Shown here piece by piece: positions 17,933 to 27,151 of a DNA stretch of 39,793 bases. The position numbers and the translations under genes were made by a program. Position 1 is the stretch's first letter, and every line of letters begins with the position of its first letter. The DNA is from Candidatus Fermentibacterota bacterium (GTDB lineage: Bacteria > JAFGKV01). The DNA lies in assembly GCA_030620115.1 (NCBI GenBank), contig JAUXFG010000013.1, positions 1 through 39,793 of the forward strand, read 5' to 3'. The notes beneath the pieces were generated by a model, which worked only from the letters and a program-made list of their open reading frames with translations, was not told the origin of the DNA and made no database searches.

Positions 17933-18616
17933 GTGCCTGCATCATTCATAGAGAACATTGTCCGCATGATGGCGGAAGCGGGGCCAGTGGCGAAGGCCAT
18001 CTATCTGATTCTCTTCGTCATGTCCATCGTGTCTTGGGCGGTCATCTTGGAGAGGGCGGCGACATTCAAGCACAATCGTCGAAATGTTGATACCTTCCTC
18101 AAAGCATTCAGATCTTATGCCCGGCTTTCCCATCTGCTGGTGTATCAGAGCCACTCCATTGGCGGCGCCATATCGAGGGTCTTTGAGGAGGGTTGCACCG
18201 AAATTCCCTATCTCGTACAGAAGGATGTCCAGACCGCAACGATTTCCGACGAACAGCTTCACCGTGTACGAAGCGCCCTTGATAGACGTATTGGAGTCGA
18301 GCTCGCCAATCTTGAGAGGAACCTTTTCTACTTGGCCACCACTGGATCCATCAGCCCCGCCCTGGGATTCCTCGGGACGGTATGGGGTGTGATGAAATCC
18401 TTTCTCTCTATGGGTGTTTCCCGAAGTACCGATCTCCTTGTAGTCGGCCCGGGGGTTGCCGAGGCATTGACCACGACAATTGCGGGGCTTATCGCCGCCA
18501 TCCCCGCCCTCGTGGCTTATAACTACTTCATCAATCAGGTCAGAGTATTTGATGTAGATCTCAACAACTTCGCCTCGGAGTATATCGACGCCTTGGCGAA
18601 GGGATCCAAACTGTGA
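17933..18616 (+). CDS. tolQ: TolQ proton channel subunit
   Basis: ILFVMSIVSWAVILERA; GFLGTVWGVMKSFLSMG; VAEALTTTIAGLIAAIPALVAYNYF. Confidence 0.95.
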   Translation: MPASFIENIVRMMAEAGPVAKAIYLILFVMSIVSWAVILERAATFKHNRRNVDTFLKAFRSYARLSHLLVYQSHSIGGAISRVFEEGCTEIPYLVQKDVQTATISDEQLHRVRSALDRRIGVELANLERNLFYLATTGSISPALGFLGTVWGVMKSFLSMGVSRSTDLLVVGPGVAEALTTTIAGLIAAIPALVAYNYFINQVRVFDVDLNNFASEYIDALAKGSKL

Positions 18617-19005
18617 GAGAAGAGCGCTACCGCATACTCGCTGAGATCAACATGACTCCCATGGTGGATGCCATGATGGTCATTCTGATCATTTTTATGT
18701 TGACCGCTCCGATGATGCAGGGGGGCATTGATGTGCAGCTTCCCAGGGCCCAGGCTCGGCAGGTCGACGTGGAGAGCGGGATCGTGATCTCCATCACTAT
18801 CGAGGGGAAAATTTTTGTCAACGAACTCGAGGTGAAGAGCGAAGATCTGGAGAAAACCTTGACAAGAATCAAGGAGTATGGGCGGGAACGGCCGGTGTTC
18901 ATCAAAGCGGACAAGGATCTCCCGTACGGTTTGGTGCTTGGCATCATTGCCACGGTGAAGAAGGCGGGGATCTACAACATTGGCCTCATAACCGCTGATC
19001 GCTGA
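18613..19005 (+). CDS. tolR: TolR/ExbD family protein
   Basis: EINMTPMVDAMMVILIIFMLTAPMMQGGIDVQLP; overlaps tolQ. Confidence 0.95.
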   Translation: MREERYRILAEINMTPMVDAMMVILIIFMLTAPMMQGGIDVQLPRAQARQVDVESGIVISITIEGKIFVNELEVKSEDLEKTLTRIKEYGRERPVFIKADKDLPYGLVLGIIATVKKAGIYNIGLITADR

Positions 19006-19011
19006 TATGGT

Positions 19012-19665
19012 GTGGCGAACCGGCGGGAGGGGTTCTTGACAGGGTACACCATAGGATCCAGGGTGAAGGGGGAGGGCCTGCCTCTGGCATTGTTCGTGTT
19101 TCTTTCGTTGCTTTTCCACGGCGGCATGATTGCGCTGGTCATCCGGAACGCCTCGACGGGACGGATGCAGCTCACGATCCCGGAGTTTATCGCGGTGGAC
19201 GTCATTGAAGTCGAACCCAAAGCCGCCACTGAGCGGACAAGAGATGCGGCATCGCCGCGCTCGGCGGCGCCGGCGCTGGAGTGGCGTCCCGACAAGGCCG
19301 TGGACGCATTTGCAAAACCAGTTGAAACCTCGGAGAGTCAAGAGAAGATAAGCAGCCTTGAACTGGATACCGACGAATTCCCATTCGTCTTTTACGTCAA
19401 CATGATACGAAACAAGATATCGTCGAATTGGGATCCTCCGAGGACACATGGCGCCGGCACTGACTCGATCAGGACACGGGTACATTTCGTGATCCAACAT
19501 GATGGCCGCGTCCATCGAGTGGTCATAGAGGAAGGTTCCGGCGTACCCTTTTTCGACCAGTCGGCGCTGAGGGCGGTCTATGCGTCCGATCCGTTGCCGC
19601 CCTTGCCGGAAGAGTTCAGCGATACTGAGTTGGGAGTGCATTTTTCCTTCGAGTTTGTTCCATGA
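19012..19665 (+). CDS. tolA: TolA/TonB-like protein
   Basis: One N-terminal TM helix, C-terminal TonB-like fold (VHFVIQHDGRVHRVVIEEGSGVPFFDQSALRAVYASDPLPPLPEEF). Confidence 0.8.
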   Translation: MANRREGFLTGYTIGSRVKGEGLPLALFVFLSLLFHGGMIALVIRNASTGRMQLTIPEFIAVDVIEVEPKAATERTRDAASPRSAAPALEWRPDKAVDAFAKPVETSESQEKISSLELDTDEFPFVFYVNMIRNKISSNWDPPRTHGAGTDSIRTRVHFVIQHDGRVHRVVIEEGSGVPFFDQSALRAVYASDPLPPLPEEFSDTELGVHFSFEFVP

Positions 19666-19687
19666 ACCGATACCACTAGGAAACGTC

Positions 19688-20968
19688 ATGAATAGATGGA
19701 TCAATCTGAGTTTTTTGGCCACCGTCCTTCTCTTGGTCCTTTTTCTCGGCCGTGTGGAGGCCCAGAAAGAGGTGGAGCTTTCCATTCGAGAGAGCGGATT
19801 TCACCGATTGGATATCATACTCGGTGAGTTCACGGACCAGAGAACCCCTGATCACGATCGTCCCGTATTCGATGTCTTGAAACATGATCTGGAGCTATCC
19901 GGCTTCTTCCGCGTCCTGGATGGTCGAGAGCTCATCAGTGATTTGGGAGACCCGGGTCATGCGAAGGAGAAATGGGCCACCATTGGCGCCGATGCGCTCA
20001 TCGAAGGGCGGGTGGAACACAAGGGCAAGGATTCTGTATTGGAGATCTTCCTCTCGGATCTTGCTACTGGCCAGGTCATGGGCCGGGAGCAGCTCAAGGG
20101 GCGCGAGATGCGGCAGCTGGTTCACCGGGTGAGTGATGCTGTTGTCAAGAGAATGACGGGGGAACGGGGCGTCGCGAGTACCAAGATTGCGTTCGTTTGG
20201 CATCGAGGGGGAAAATCAGAACTCTACGTGGTGGACTACGATGGTCACAACCCGCGTCCCCTTTATGGTCCCGGCAGCCTCAAGATTGGTCCTGCATGGT
20301 CGCCGGTGGGGAAGCACCTTGCGTTTACTGCATTTGTGAACGGGGAGCCGGATCTTTTCTTGTGGAATTTCGAACAGCGAAGGGCGAAACAGCTCACACG
20401 ATTCCCCAGCATGGTGGCGGGAGCATCCTGGTCATCGGATGGGAAGAAGCTTGCCATGACATTGGCTAAGGATGGGAACTCAGAGATCTACATCATGCAG
20501 AACGACGGAAGCCGCATACGAAGGGTCACGAGGAATGCGGCGATAGACTGCTCTCCTTCATGGTCGCCCAGCGGCAGAGAGATCGCATTCACCTCGGATC
20601 GAAGTGGAAACCCTCAGATCTATGTGACTGACGTGGATGGGATGGAGCGGAGGCGTCTCACCTTCACCGGCCAGTACAATGAATCGGCCGCCTGGTCACC
20701 TAAAGGGGATCGAATTGCATATGTGGCGAGGGAAGCCGGATTCTTTGATGTGTGGGTCATGGATCCACTCGGTCGCCATCGACGGCGATTGACCTTCAAG
20801 GGGACGAGCAATGAGGACCCGGCGTGGGCCCCTGATGGCCGGCATATCGTGTACGTCAGCACCCGGGGCCATGAGAAGGAGTTGTTTCTCACCGATCTTT
20901 CGGGGCGCATGGAGTATATGCTTCCATTGGGTCCAGGGGACAAGGAAGAGCCAACCTGGTCGCCCTAG
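19688..20968 (+). CDS. tolB: TolB beta-propeller protein
   Basis: Signal peptide; WSPSGREIAFTSDRSGNPQIYVTDVDG, FTGQYNESAAWSPKGDRIAYV repeats. Confidence 0.95.
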   Translation: MNRWINLSFLATVLLLVLFLGRVEAQKEVELSIRESGFHRLDIILGEFTDQRTPDHDRPVFDVLKHDLELSGFFRVLDGRELISDLGDPGHAKEKWATIGADALIEGRVEHKGKDSVLEIFLSDLATGQVMGREQLKGREMRQLVHRVSDAVVKRMTGERGVASTKIAFVWHRGGKSELYVVDYDGHNPRPLYGPGSLKIGPAWSPVGKHLAFTAFVNGEPDLFLWNFEQRRAKQLTRFPSMVAGASWSSDGKKLAMTLAKDGNSEIYIMQNDGSRIRRVTRNAAIDCSPSWSPSGREIAFTSDRSGNPQIYVTDVDGMERRRLTFTGQYNESAAWSPKGDRIAYVAREAGFFDVWVMDPLGRHRRRLTFKGTSNEDPAWAPDGRHIVYVSTRGHEKELFLTDLSGRMEYMLPLGPGDKEEPTWSP

Positions 20969-20976
20969 CGGGAATA

Positions 20977-21190
20977 GTAAGCGTTCACGGGTTCAGCGTT
21001 CACCGTTCAGGGTTGCCTGAAGTCAGCTTGGGCATGTGTAAGCGTTCACAGGTTCAGAATTTCCCGCTGGAAGCGGGACCTTTCAGATCCCACGAATCAA
21101 CGGGTCGATTTCCGGTGAACCCCCACCGGGGCGTAGGCCCCTATGGGCCGGAGGCTGAACCTATGAACCTTTCAACCCGTGAACGCTTAC
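20977..21190. repeat. Intergenic element with 17-bp perfect terminal inverted repeat
   Basis: gtaagcgttcacgggtt (20977-20993) and aacccgtgaacgcttac (21174-21190); internal direct copy gtaagcgttcacaggttc at 21038; palindrome tcccgctggaagcggga at 21062-21078. Confidence 0.9.
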
Positions 21191-21340
21191 AAATATCGAC
21201 GCTTTGATCCCAGGCGAGTCCACGGTACTTCCTCATCATGAACGGTCTTTCCCGGGATCCAATCTGGGGCAAGAAGCCCCGCATGAACCGCAGCCTCGAT
21301 TCGTGGAATATCAGCGTCAATGACCGGTGGGGGGGGTAAG

Positions 21341-22252
21341 ATGAGAGGGAAGGAGGCCCGTGCCGCGGAGGGACTACTGGATCCTATCCTTGTGTCTCGG
21401 ATTCGCAGTCTCAGCCTCCGGGCGAGATTGGTGGTGGAGGGATTCATTGCGGGGATGCATCGGAGCCCGTATCATGGATTCAGTGCGGAGTTCCGGGAGC
21501 ACAGAGCCTATCAGCCCTCCGATCCGCCTCGTCTCGTTGATTGGCGCCTGTTTGCCCGGAGTGATCGCCTTTATGTGAAGCAGTTCACCGATGAGACGAA
21601 TCTTCGAGCCTATCTTCTTGTTGATAGCAGCGCGTCCATGGCCTACAAGGGAAACGGGCCAGTCTCGAAGATCGACTATGCTCGCTCGCTTGCGGCCAGC
21701 CTCGCACTGCTTCTCTTAAAGCAACGTGATGCGGTGGGATTGGCGATCTTTGGCGATTCATTGCAGTCATGGGTTCGTCCCAGTACCTCATCCGGACATC
21801 TGGAACGCTTGCTCATCGAGCTAGTGAGGGCAGAGCCCCGTGGCGGGACCCGCCCGCTGGAGGTGTTTGTCAACATCGCCGGACGTATCCCGCCTCGAGG
21901 CATGGTTATCCTCATTTCCGATCTCTTGGTGCCCTCCGATGTACTGGTGACCGCACTTCGTCATCTCGCATCGGGGAAGCATGAACTCCTTGTCATGAGA
22001 ATCTTGGATCGGACGGAGAGAGTGCTCGCCGATACCGGCATCGTCACGTTGAAGGACATGGAAACAGGGGAAAATCTTACCACTCGTCCGTCACTGATCC
22101 GGAAAGCGTATGCCACGGCGCTTGCCGAAGCATGGCGTGTCTTGGAAGACGGCCTTGGCAGGTTTCGGGCGCATCTGGTGGATATCGATACCAGCGATGA
22201 TTTCTCCACCGCGCTTGCCGCCTTCCTCTCATCCAGGACCCGGATGAGATGA
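21341..22252 (+). CDS. DUF58 domain protein
   Basis: GFSAEFREHRAYQPSDPPRLVDWRLFARSDRLYVKQFTDETNLRAYLLVDSSASM. Alternative start at 21320. Confidence 0.92.
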   Translation: MRGKEARAAEGLLDPILVSRIRSLSLRARLVVEGFIAGMHRSPYHGFSAEFREHRAYQPSDPPRLVDWRLFARSDRLYVKQFTDETNLRAYLLVDSSASMAYKGNGPVSKIDYARSLAASLALLLLKQRDAVGLAIFGDSLQSWVRPSTSSGHLERLLIELVRAEPRGGTRPLEVFVNIAGRIPPRGMVILISDLLVPSDVLVTALRHLASGKHELLVMRILDRTERVLADTGIVTLKDMETGENLTTRPSLIRKAYATALAEAWRVLEDGLGRFRAHLVDIDTSDDFSTALAAFLSSRTRMR

Positions 22253-24306
22253 CATTCCTGTCTCCGGGCTTTCTATTCGCCGTTCTGGGAGCCACGGTAC
22301 CGGTCATCATTCATCTATTAGCCCGGCGTGCGAGGCGGGCCAAACCATTCTCAAGTCTCCTTTTCCTGCGGGAGATCGAGCAGACCGCACTTCGCTGGCT
22401 CAAGGTGCATCAGAGACGATTGCTCATGCTGAGGATCATGATTCTTGTGGCTGCCGCGGTGGCTCTGGCGAGACCCACATGTGGGTCCGGACCGGGAGAC
22501 GTGCTCACTTTGGTAGTGGTGGACAGATCAGCGAGCATGGGGGCCCGGGAGGGGGCGGTATGGCGGAAGGCCGTTGAGCAAGCCTCGCGTTTCATGACGG
22601 CGATGCCACGAACTCGTTCGGGATTGGCCACTGCGGGAGATGGTATCTCGATGCTGGCGCCTTTGGGTTCGCAGCCTGAGGACGCATTGCTTCGGCTCGA
22701 GAATATGGGACCTGGTTCCGGGGCGTTGAATGTGCCGTTGATGTTGACCCGCGTGGCCTCGTGGGCTCGCTCCCAGGGGGAGGATCATGTCCGGATGATT
22801 CTGGTCAGCGATTTCCAACCGGGCAACTGGTCCGAGGCCTTGGACATTCCCGAGGAGATGGAGCTCTGGGGCGCTCCTGTGGACGGCACTCCCACGAATA
22901 TCGGGCTTGGACAGACCAAGGTGACAGGCGTGGTGGGCGGTGAGGCTGGATCGATTCGCCTGGAGGCAGTGGTCGAAAGGTATGGAGAAAGAAACGGAGA
23001 GCCGAATGTGGTCACACTGAGGTGGGAAGGATTGCTCCGGGAGATTGATGTTCCCGCCGGAGAACGCGTGTCGCATCTGGACCTTAGCCTGGGAAGAACG
23101 AGGCCGGGGCTCTTGAGAGGCGAGCTTGTGGTGCATGATCCACAGGGAATCGTGGTGGACAACAAATGCGTGTTCGCAGTGGATGTTCCCCGTACCAGGC
23201 GGGTATTGGTGATTGGCACAGAGGGAGAAGAGATGCGGCGGGTCAGGCTCGCCTTGGACCCTTTTCGAGATGGCGCCAGCGGCTTTCTGGTTGCATACGG
23301 GACCAGGAGGGAGCTGGAATCAGCGCGACTCGAATCACTGGATTCGCTGGTGCTTGTGGGAGGAGATCTCACGGGGGCCTGTGCGAGAAAGATCTTGGCG
23401 GCGTGGGAGCATGGCCTTGGGGTTGTGGTGATAGCGACACACCCGAGTATGAATGCTGCATGGGCAGGGTTGTACCTTCCGCTGTTCGGGGCTCTTCCTG
23501 GCGATCCACCGGTGATGGGGCCGGGAAGGGAAGGCTGGGGCGAAGGGAGCGTGGAATTCGATCACCCGTTGCTCTCCGAATTTCGAGGGCTTGGAGGATT
23601 CCCGTTCCCCACGGTATGGCGGGTCCGGACGTGGGATTCCACGGCGGGGTATCCGCTGATAAGCTTGCCCAACGGGTACCCTCTGCTTGTGGAGAATGAC
23701 ACTCGCGAGGGAGCGAGCTCGCTTCTCTGGCTCACTGGTCTTACTCCCCCGTGGTCTGATTGGAGTGGACGATCATCGTTCGTTCCGCTATTTCGGCTGG
23801 CGGTGGCGTATGTCTGCGGAATCAGAAGCCCGGTGGAGTTGGTGCTGGGCGAGGAGAAAAACGTTGAGCTCCCCTGTGATGATGGCGGATGCAGCTACTC
23901 TATGGAGATGCCCGATGGTTCAAGGCTCAACCTGTACCCAGAGACCATTTCGCCGGGGCGTATGACTGTTCGGTTGGGTCCCGTACACGATCCGGATCTC
24001 TACATCATAAGGCGTGGGAACGAGATTGTGGCGCTCTACCAGGGGGTCGTGGCGGAGTGCGAACGTGGTCCATCTTTTCCATCTGCGCGTCCCTCTGGTA
24101 TCACGAGATGGCTTGGTGAATCAGACGATTTGGAGAGCATCTCTTCCGGGAGATTTGAGGCCACCTCGCTTCTGCTTCTTCTTGTGGTGGTCTTGGTGCT
24201 CACCGAAACAGAATTGACGACGCGGCTTTCTGCCGGTCCGCCGCCCAAGCATGGGAGAATTGATCTCGCCGGTGAGTCCCACGATGGCTATCTTGGCCGC
24301 TTGTAG
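22249..24306 (+). CDS. BatA/VWA-like membrane protein (aerotolerance-regulator N-terminal domain)
   Basis: MTFLSPGFLFAVLGATVPVIIHLLARRARRAKPFSSLLFLREI; VVVDRSASM; ATGA overlap with the DUF58 gene. Confidence 0.88.
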   Translation: MTFLSPGFLFAVLGATVPVIIHLLARRARRAKPFSSLLFLREIEQTALRWLKVHQRRLLMLRIMILVAAAVALARPTCGSGPGDVLTLVVVDRSASMGAREGAVWRKAVEQASRFMTAMPRTRSGLATAGDGISMLAPLGSQPEDALLRLENMGPGSGALNVPLMLTRVASWARSQGEDHVRMILVSDFQPGNWSEALDIPEEMELWGAPVDGTPTNIGLGQTKVTGVVGGEAGSIRLEAVVERYGERNGEPNVVTLRWEGLLREIDVPAGERVSHLDLSLGRTRPGLLRGELVVHDPQGIVVDNKCVFAVDVPRTRRVLVIGTEGEEMRRVRLALDPFRDGASGFLVAYGTRRELESARLESLDSLVLVGGDLTGACARKILAAWEHGLGVVVIATHPSMNAAWAGLYLPLFGALPGDPPVMGPGREGWGEGSVEFDHPLLSEFRGLGGFPFPTVWRVRTWDSTAGYPLISLPNGYPLLVENDTREGASSLLWLTGLTPPWSDWSGRSSFVPLFRLAVAYVCGIRSPVELVLGEEKNVELPCDDGGCSYSMEMPDGSRLNLYPETISPGRMTVRLGPVHDPDLYIIRRGNEIVALYQGVVAECERGPSFPSARPSGITRWLGESDDLESISSGRFEATSLLLLLVVVLVLTETELTTRLSAGPPPKHGRIDLAGESHDGYLGRL

Positions 24307-24367
24307 AGAATTCTGAGGTAGACCTGGTTGCCTCCGAGGAGCGTTTCTCGAAGGAGGAGCATGTTTC

Positions 24368-25375
24368 GTGATAGAAATCCCGAACAATGAACGGGATGCC
24401 CTGGCCGCGTCCGCAGAGGCGTATAGGGAGATCAGGGGCCAAATTGCCCGTGTCATCGTGTCCCAAGAGCGGGTGATCGAAGAAGTCCTCGTCTGTCTCT
24501 TGGCTGATGGGCACGGGCTCATCGTCGGCGTGCCCGGCCTGGCCAAGACCCTGCTGGTCAGCACGCTTGCCGGAGTTCTGGATCTCTCTTTCGGCCGTGT
24601 CCAGTTCACTCCTGATCTTATGCCGTCCGACATCACGGGTACCGAGATATTGGAGGAGAATCCGGAAACAGGGCGCAGGAGATTCAGGTTTGTTTCCGGG
24701 CCGGTTTTCACCAATGTCCTCCTTGCCGATGAGATAAACAGAACTCCTCCCAAGACTCAGGCGGCACTCCTCCAGGCCATGCAAGAGCGAGAGGTGACAT
24801 CAGGAGGGGTCACCTATTCGCTCGAGCGCCCATTCCTGGTCCTCGCCACGCAGAATCCCATCGAGCAAGAAGGCACATACCCACTTCCAGAGGCGCAGCT
24901 TGACCGGTTCATGCTCCAGGTCGACATTTCGTATCCTGATTTGGATGATGAAGTGCTGATCGTGGAGCGCACCACCGGTGATGTGGCTGCCCACGCGGAC
25001 CTGGTGATCGGCAAGGATGAGATCCTGAAACTGCAGAGGCTTACCCGGCGCGTACCGGTTGCGAGTCATGTGGTGGAGGCGGCGGTTCGGTTGGCAAGGC
25101 TGACGAGACCGAGTGAATCGGATGCTCCGTCCTTTGTGAGGGAATGGGTTCGTTGGGGAGCCGGCGTACGGGGATCCCAGTTTCTGATCTTGGCGGCAAA
25201 GGCAAGGGCATTGCTCGATGGCCGTGCCACGCCGGAATTACAGGATCTTGATTCCCTGGCCTCCGCCGTGCTTTCGCACAGGATCGTGCCGAGTTTTCGT
25301 GCCGAAGCGGAAGGCATCGAGGCCAGCGAAATCATCCGGCGGATTGTCGACGAAACCCATGTCCTATTCGGGTGA
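24368..25375 (+). CDS. moxR: MoxR-family AAA+ ATPase
   Basis: GVPGLAKTLLVSTLA, RVQFTPDLMPSDITGTEI, LLADEINRTPPKTQAALLQAMQERE, VLATQNPIEQEGTYPLPEAQLDRFM. Confidence 0.96.
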   Translation: MIEIPNNERDALAASAEAYREIRGQIARVIVSQERVIEEVLVCLLADGHGLIVGVPGLAKTLLVSTLAGVLDLSFGRVQFTPDLMPSDITGTEILEENPETGRRRFRFVSGPVFTNVLLADEINRTPPKTQAALLQAMQEREVTSGGVTYSLERPFLVLATQNPIEQEGTYPLPEAQLDRFMLQVDISYPDLDDEVLIVERTTGDVAAHADLVIGKDEILKLQRLTRRVPVASHVVEAAVRLARLTRPSESDAPSFVREWVRWGAGVRGSQFLILAAKARALLDGRATPELQDLDSLASAVLSHRIVPSFRAEAEGIEASEIIRRIVDETHVLFG

Positions 25376-25382
25376 TGGGGCG

Positions 25383-26288
25383 ATGAAATCCATGGAGACG
25401 ACTCTCATGGAGCGGATGACGCGCAACGGTCATACCACATTCTCCCAAATGTTGCCCCGGCATGCCGCCTTTGCATTCTGTTTCTGGCTGGTGCAGCTTA
25501 TCTATCGGATTACTTCCGGCACGCCGCCGGTCCTTTGTGATATTTTGTTTCCTCTCTTTCTCTTTGCACCCTGGGCAATTCGCCCCTTGACGTGGCGTCT
25601 GGTGATATCCATTGGATGCTACTTCGTCATCTATTATGTGGCATTCCTTCATCTCTTGGACGACATTGTGGTGCGTGCGCATTGGATGGAAATTCCAAAT
25701 CTCGAAACACGGCTTTTCGCCGGCTGGAGCCCGGTGGTCGAGCTCCAGAAGTACAGGATAGTTCCACTCAATGTTTTTTTCTGCGTAGGATACAGTCTTC
25801 ACATCGTGAACATCCTTCTCCCCTTCTTCTATCTTCTTTTCAAGAAGCAATATGCTCATGCAGAGGAATATGTGTCAGTCTTCCTTGCCTGCGGGTATCT
25901 TGGGTTCACCATCTATCTCCTCTATCCAGTGGTGCCGCCACGGCTTGCGTTGCTTGATGTGACATCTGTGAGCCCGCCATGGGCTTCGGGGGCGTGGGAG
26001 AGTGCGGGGCAGCTATTTCGAGCAAATCCGTATGCTGCCTTGCCGAGTCTTCACTGCGCGTTTCCATTCCTCTCGTTTCTCTACTTGAGGGCACGCGGAT
26101 ACTCCTTGGCCTGGCTCTTCGCGGGCATGTCGCTCTGGCTCTTCGTGGGAACCATCTATTTGGGAGAACACTACTTCCTCGATGTCCTTGGGGGTATGAT
26201 CGTGGCTTTTGTTGCGTTTTTTGCCATGACCTTGCGACCGAGGTTTGGCCACACGCGGAGCCTTGGCCAGTGTACAAAGGGACAATAA
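25383..26288 (+). CDS. PAP2-superfamily membrane protein, AUR1 (inositol phosphorylceramide synthase)-like
   Basis: YLLYPVVPPR, NPYAALPSLHCAFPFL, GEHYFLDVLGG; multiple TM segments. Confidence 0.78.
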   Translation: MKSMETTLMERMTRNGHTTFSQMLPRHAAFAFCFWLVQLIYRITSGTPPVLCDILFPLFLFAPWAIRPLTWRLVISIGCYFVIYYVAFLHLLDDIVVRAHWMEIPNLETRLFAGWSPVVELQKYRIVPLNVFFCVGYSLHIVNILLPFFYLLFKKQYAHAEEYVSVFLACGYLGFTIYLLYPVVPPRLALLDVTSVSPPWASGAWESAGQLFRANPYAALPSLHCAFPFLSFLYLRARGYSLAWLFAGMSLWLFVGTIYLGEHYFLDVLGGMIVAFVAFFAMTLRPRFGHTRSLGQCTKGQ

Positions 26289-27151
26289 TGGAGCTTTTCT
26301 TGACCCTCATTGATCGTGTAGAACTAACGGTCTTCCTGGCAGGGGCTCTGCGTGAGGATGTTGGTTCAGGTGATGTGACTACTACTGCCTTGGTGCCGGA
26401 GAGCCTGCCGGCGACTGCTCATCTGGTGGCCCGTGAAGAGGGGACCATGGCAGGTGGTCCTGTGGTGGATCATCTTTTCTCGATCATTGGCGTTGAACCG
26501 TGTTGGACATGGAAGAAAGAGGAAGGAGCGCGATTCAAGCGCGGAGAGGAGATCGGAAGAGCGAGCGCGTCGGCTTCAGCGCTCCTGACCGGAGAACGAG
26601 TTGCTCTGAATCTACTGCAACGCCTCTGTGGCATCGCAACGCTGACCAGGAAATATGCCGATGAATTGCAGGGAATGGATGTACTATTGCTGGACACACG
26701 GAAAACGATTCCTGGCATGAGGTTGCTGGAACGTTATGCCGTTCGAGTCGGGGGCGGGAGGAACCACAGATCCGGCCTCTACGATCGTGTGCTGATAAAA
26801 GACAACCATGTGGCGATTGTGGGAGATCCTGCACGGGCGGTAAGGCTGGCCCGACAGAGATGGCCGAATCTCGTAGTGGAAGTTGAGGTGGAGACCCCTG
26901 CTGAATTCGCTTGTGTTCTGAAGGCAGAGCCAGATTGGATTCTTCTCGACAATATGAGTATCCGTGATATCGAGGCCTGTGTGTTGGCCAGGCAGGCATG
27001 GCAAGGGAGCCCTCCTCTGTTGGAAGCATCAGGAGGAATAGATTTGCTTACCGTCGGGCGTATCGCGCGGCTCGGTGTGGATGCGGTGAGTGTGGGTGCG
27101 CTTACCCATTCTGCTTCCTGGCTCGACATATCCATGGAGGTGGAGCTTTGA
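26288..27151 (+). CDS. nadC: Quinolinate phosphoribosyltransferase (nicotinate-nucleotide diphosphorylase)
   Basis: LREDVGSGDVTTTALVP, ERVALNLLQRLCGIATLTRKY, LLDTRKTIPGMRLLERYAVRVGGGRNHRSGLYDRVLIKDNH. Confidence 0.96.
   Translation: MELFLTLIDRVELTVFLAGALREDVGSGDVTTTALVPESLPATAHLVAREEGTMAGGPVVDHLFSIIGVEPCWTWKKEEGARFKRGEEIGRASASASALLTGERVALNLLQRLCGIATLTRKYADELQGMDVLLLDTRKTIPGMRLLERYAVRVGGGRNHRSGLYDRVLIKDNHVAIVGDPARAVRLARQRWPNLVVEVEVETPAEFACVLKAEPDWILLDNMSIRDIEACVLARQAWQGSPPLLEASGGIDLLTVGRIARLGVDAVSVGALTHSASWLDISMEVEL

Noticed and set aside
18535-19785. 416-aa minus-strand ORF spanning tolR-tolA-tolB
   Set aside because: Long because of codon bias on the coding strand; covers three well-supported genes and shows no domain.
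20977-21190. CRISPR-like array
   Set aside because: Repeats are inverted and irregularly spaced; no regular direct-repeat/spacer pattern and no cas genes.
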